A stretch of 64,000 nt of DNA, taken from the NCBI GenBank assembly GCA_015956445.1, contig WIUZ02000003.1, forward strand, positions 2,232,001 through 2,296,000, written 5' to 3'. Below the pieces are notes generated by a model, which saw nothing but the letters and a program-made list of their open reading frames with translations, did no database searches and was not told the DNA's origin. Positions 60,336 through 64,000 of this stretch are shown here, in pieces. The position numbers were made by a program, and so were the translations under genes. How positions within the stretch are numbered: the stretch's first letter is position 1; each line of letters begins with the position of its first letter. Origin of the DNA: Thelephora terrestris (lineage: Eukaryota; Basidiomycota; Agaricomycetes; Thelephorales; Thelephoraceae).

Positions 60336-61259
60336 TGAACCCTCTGCTCTCTCTTTTTCCTACCATTGCGCCCCCTTAGAATGTGTTTCCTTCCCACCTA
60401 CTCATATTCTGTCACCTTTTCTTTATTGCTGTCTCATGCTTTTGGATATGATGGCTGAGATTATCTTCTTGCCTTCTCTGTTTCTATATACATAGCAGCC
60501 TGTTAATCGATGAGTAGCATACTGGATACGTAGATGATACAGTTTGATTTCGCATTCGATTGACTGTTTCCGTGAAACTAACTTCGCCGATTGTGTTTTC
60601 TCTACCCTGAATGACCGACATCCAGCCCGACCAATCACGAGTGGTACACATATTTGTTAGCCTTCTCGTCGCGGTTCAAGGGGCCAAAGTCACCCTATCT
60701 ACTATATATTTTCTCTCGTAGTCCAGATGCAATGAATTCACAATGCGTGTCAGTGGGAGAGTCCGACCTTATTCGTTAAGACATTTCTAGAATCTCGCCT
60801 TGATATCGATGTGATGTTTTGTTAATATATATTGGAAATAGTTCCCTCCCTTTCCAAGCCATATCCCGGTCTTTGTTACCAACAGCGAACCCCACGGTAG
60901 TAAAGCTGATCAGTGGACCTTATATTTGCTGCACCTAGCTCCTCTCTCAGTTTTACCTATTTCCCCAAACAGCTCAGTGTTCAGTCCGGATGTATCCTTG
61001 TATCTATCACCTACTTGCATCCGCTCCCCAGAGTAGGGGAGACAAAGGCTCAGAACCGCGATTCTTACCTGACCCCTACGAAGTTCGGAGAAATTGCTTC
61101 GTAGGGCACACGGGTGTACCAGTGCAAAGAATGGGATTTCACTTTGTGTAGCCAACCAGGATCGTGGGAAAGTGAAAATTTCCTTTTATATGCGGTTCCT
61201 TAGATTCAATCGCGGTGCGATCCGACTCCCGAGCTTTTCGATACCCGAGATAACTGAAG
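60336..61259. other. Intergenic region upstream of phosphoglycerate mutase
   Basis: No gene seen. It is relatively A+T-rich in the middle (TATATATT-like runs near 60706-60713 and 60826-60832). It probably contains the VPS9 gene's 3' UTR and the promoter of the glycolytic gene. Confidence 0.5.
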
Positions 61260-63255
61260 ATGGTCGAAGTAAAAAATAAGGTCTGTCTCATGTAAGTACT
61301 CATAGTAGAAGCGTTCGCTTCGACATCTTCCTGATGTGTCCCGCCGTGCCTCCAGCGTTCACGATGGCTGGGGTATTTCCGACGAGGAGGAAGGCAATGC
61401 AATTCGTGCCGGGGATACCACAAACATGGATACGATCGCGAAGGAGCACAGCTACCGCAAGTTAGCTGCCCACGGCTTGGCCGTTGGTCTCAGCGACGGT
61501 CTCATGGGCAACTCGGAGGTCGGGTAAGCGTTGGTCTCCATTTTGCCAAGGTTCTCGATGAACACGGGTTTCCCCGTAGGCATCTGAACATCGGTGCTGG
61601 GCGTGTTGTCTGGCAAGATATTGTCAAAATAGATGTGGCCATAAAAAAGAGGGAGTTTCATAAGAACCCCACAATCGTGGAAAGCTTCAAGCGAGCGAAG
61701 GATGGCAACGGTCGTTTACATCTTCTCGGACTGGTATGGACAAATTGCAAGGCCACGGCGATACAATTCTTATACTCTTGCTCGTAGATCTCTGATGGTG
61801 GCGTTCACTCCCATATTCACCATCTCTTCGCTCTTCTCGAGACCGCGAAAGAGCTCGAAGTCCCACACGTCTACATCCATTTCTTCGGTGATGGTCGTGA
61901 CACCGCCCCTCGTTCCTCCGCTAAGTATGCGAAGGAACTTCTCGACTTCATCGAGAAGGAGAAGGTTGGAAAGCTCGTCACTGTCGTCGGCAGGTACTAT
62001 GCTATGGATCGTGACAAGAGGTGGGAGAGGGTCAAGGTCGCCACCGAGTGTTTGATCAAGGGCGAGGGCGAAGCATCTGAGGACCCTATTGCCACCATCG
62101 AAGAGCGGTACAAGAAGGATGAAACGGACGAGTTCCTGAAGCCAATCATCATTGGCGGTGATGAGGGAAGGATCAAAGGTGCGGAGGACCAAGCCGTCCC
62201 GATTGCAAATGGCTGACCGCATTTTAGAGGGTGATACCCTTTTCCTTTTCAACTACCGTTCTGACCGGATGCGAGAGATCGCCACCGTCCTTGGAAAACT
62301 CGACGATGTGGTGGACACCGAAATCCCGAAGGATCTTGTAGGCTTTTTGTCTCTGGGGCACAGGCCACTGGTTAACGAGATTTTCTGCAGCATATAACCA
62401 CCATGTCGAGGTACAACGCCGAGTTCCCCTTCGCTGTTGCTTATCCACCACAGCGTATGACCGATGTCCTCGCCGAATGGATTTCCAACAAGGGTCTTAA
62501 GCAGGCACACATCGCGGAAACCGAAAAGTACGCTCACGTCACATTTTTCTTCAACGGCGGAGTGGAAAATAAGTTCGAGAGTGAGGACCGGTACATGATC
62601 GCTTCGCCCAAGGTTGCGACCTACGACCTTCAACCACATATGAGCGCACAGGAAGTTGCTGATAAAGTCGCGGAGGTCGTCAGGGCCAAGGATCACGAGT
62701 TTATCATGTGCAACTTTGCCCCCCCTGACATGGTGCGATGGCCCTCACTGCACCGGGTTTGAAACGGGACTCACGTAGATCTATACCAGGTTGGCCACAC
62801 TGGCGTCTTAGATGCGGCGATCAAGGCTATCTCGGCTACTGACAAGGCCGTTGGCACGATCTACAAGGCTTGCGAGGAGGCCGGATACATCCTGCTGATC
62901 ACTGCTGATCACGGCAACGCCGAGCAGATGATCAACAAAGAGACCGGAAACCCTCACACTGCCCATACCACCAACCCCGTGCCTTTCATCATGACCGGCG
63001 ATCCTAAGAAGTACACCTTTGGAGAAGATAAGGAAGGCGATGAGCCAGGTGCTCTGTGCGATGTTGCTCCTACTGTTCTTGCTCTCCTTGTAAGTCTTTT
63101 GATCATAGGCATGGTGATCGGTTCTGATTTGAGTGATGCTCGTTGGTAGGGATTGGACCAACCCGAAGGTAACGAACGACGTACCCCTGGTAGATTATCG
63201 TGTACTGATTACTGCGACAGACATGACAGGCCGCTCATTGCTAGTAGAGGTTTAG
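61260..63255 (+). CDS. gpmI: 2,3-bisphosphoglycerate-independent phosphoglycerate mutase
   Basis: Nine exons encode 516 residues: 61260-61291, 61356-61523, 61580-61733, 61788-62178, 62228-62337, 62391-62732, 62790-63089, 63150-63168 (19 nt) and 63221-63255. The enzyme interconverts 3- and 2-phosphoglycerate in cytosolic glycolysis using Mn2+ and a phosphoserine. The active-site Ser is S64 in [16 protein letters not shown]. Other landmarks are DGWG at the start, [80 protein letters not shown] and the closing MTGRSLL. Length is normal for the family. Residue 13 is His where most have Ile or Val (VHDGWG). The tiny eighth exon is needed to join LGLDQPE to DMTGRSLL. Exons were set by phase and family match. 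Confidence 0.95.
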
Positions 63256-64000
63256 AAAAGCAAGTTACCCAACGTAGAACACCCTGTAAAACTGTAGAAA
63301 TGATGTACCCCGATAGAATCCATGCAGCACAGCGTAAACGCGAAACAAGCAGGCCTCTGTAAGATCCAGGACTTCCATAACGCTTCTAGAATCTCACCTC
63401 ATTCATACATATCGGGGTGTGGAAATTCGCCCGTGCCGCGACGCGGATCCCCTGCACACCGCCAACCTCTTGGCCCGAGAGCCAAGTCTGCCGGTCTCAA
63501 ACTCTAAGGTTGCCTACCCTCAGCCTTGACCCCCCGCAGCTGATCATCTGGCCTGCTGAGTTCAAGGGCTCGGAGGCACGTTGTGGGGGACTCACCTGGA
63601 AGCCGCTACCTTATGGACGTCGAGTCTGACTCCCACCCTGACCGGCATCACAGGCCTCAATGCATGCGTCAAAGGGGTGGCCAAATCTCGTGCCCAGAAG
63701 CAGCAACGATCCCTAAATTAATGCACACGGTCCATTGGACCTACTGGCCTTAACGTGTGGTAAGGCGATACACGATGCATATCAGCAACAAACAGTCGAA
63801 CGATAATTAACAGAGCAATGTTCATAATACATCGGCTGGAAAAAGTCCTTGAAAAAGGAGGGCGAACGACGTCCCCCCTCATGATATCTACCCAGTTCCC
63901 TGGTCAGCACCTTGAGAGTTTTCCGTCGCGGTGCTGTATGTTGTACTACACGCTAAGATGCGCCAGAGTGAGTAGGAATGGGAAACAGCGTCGTGCCTAA
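63256..64000. other. Downstream of phosphoglycerate mutase, no gene seen
   Basis: Short frames only, without recognisable content. The first part should hold the mutase 3' UTR. Confidence 0.45.

Overview
The window looks like nuclear DNA of a basidiomycete fungus, most likely an agaricomycete. The evidence is the gene style and content: many introns of about 50-70 nt with GT..AG ends, short intergenic spaces, a FunK1-type fungal kinase, several F-box genes, tRNA genes split by short introns next to the anticodon, and several proteins of kinds I associate with mushroom genomes. Gene models were assembled by hand from splice signals, reading phase and family knowledge. Every multi-exon model listed as a CDS closes in frame from ATG to stop.

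Layout. The left half (about 1-30.5 kb) is gene-poor. It holds a SLC44/Pns1 choline-transporter-like gene (3.5-6.2 kb, minus), two paralogous MYND zinc-finger genes (8.2-9.1 kb minus; 26.6-27.5 kb plus), a split tRNA-Trp (10.3 kb) and one conserved-looking orphan gene (17.0-17.8 kb). Between them lie stretches of 3-9 kb with no recognisable coding content.

The right half (30.5-63.3 kb) is gene-dense. In order: an alpha/beta hydrolase (minus) divergent from a BuGZ/ZNF207-like zinc-finger gene (plus); a FunK1 kinase (minus); a 5'-truncated amino-acid permease relic; prefoldin subunit 6 (minus) divergent from the v-SNARE VTI1 (plus); a 655-residue F-box protein (minus) divergent from an F-box gene (plus); an intronless orphan; a split tRNA-His; a decayed AIM9/APH-like kinase pseudogene; a third, intronless F-box/LRR gene; RNase H1 (plus) converging on the ABC-F ATPase ARB1 (minus); a VPS9-domain Rab exchange factor (plus); and the 2,3-bisphosphoglycerate-independent phosphoglycerate mutase (plus).

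Most recognised genes are housekeeping: chaperone, vesicle fusion, endosomal GEF, ribosome assembly, glycolysis, R-loop removal and probable spindle or splicing function. They do not form a pathway cluster. The most notable points are the BuGZ-like gene with an apparent Bub3-binding (GLEBS-like) motif and a GC-AG intron; the MYND pair with the same five-exon plan including a 16-nt micro-exon; and the decayed or truncated copies among the F-box and FunK1 genes. I found no CRISPR array, operon or obvious mobile element.
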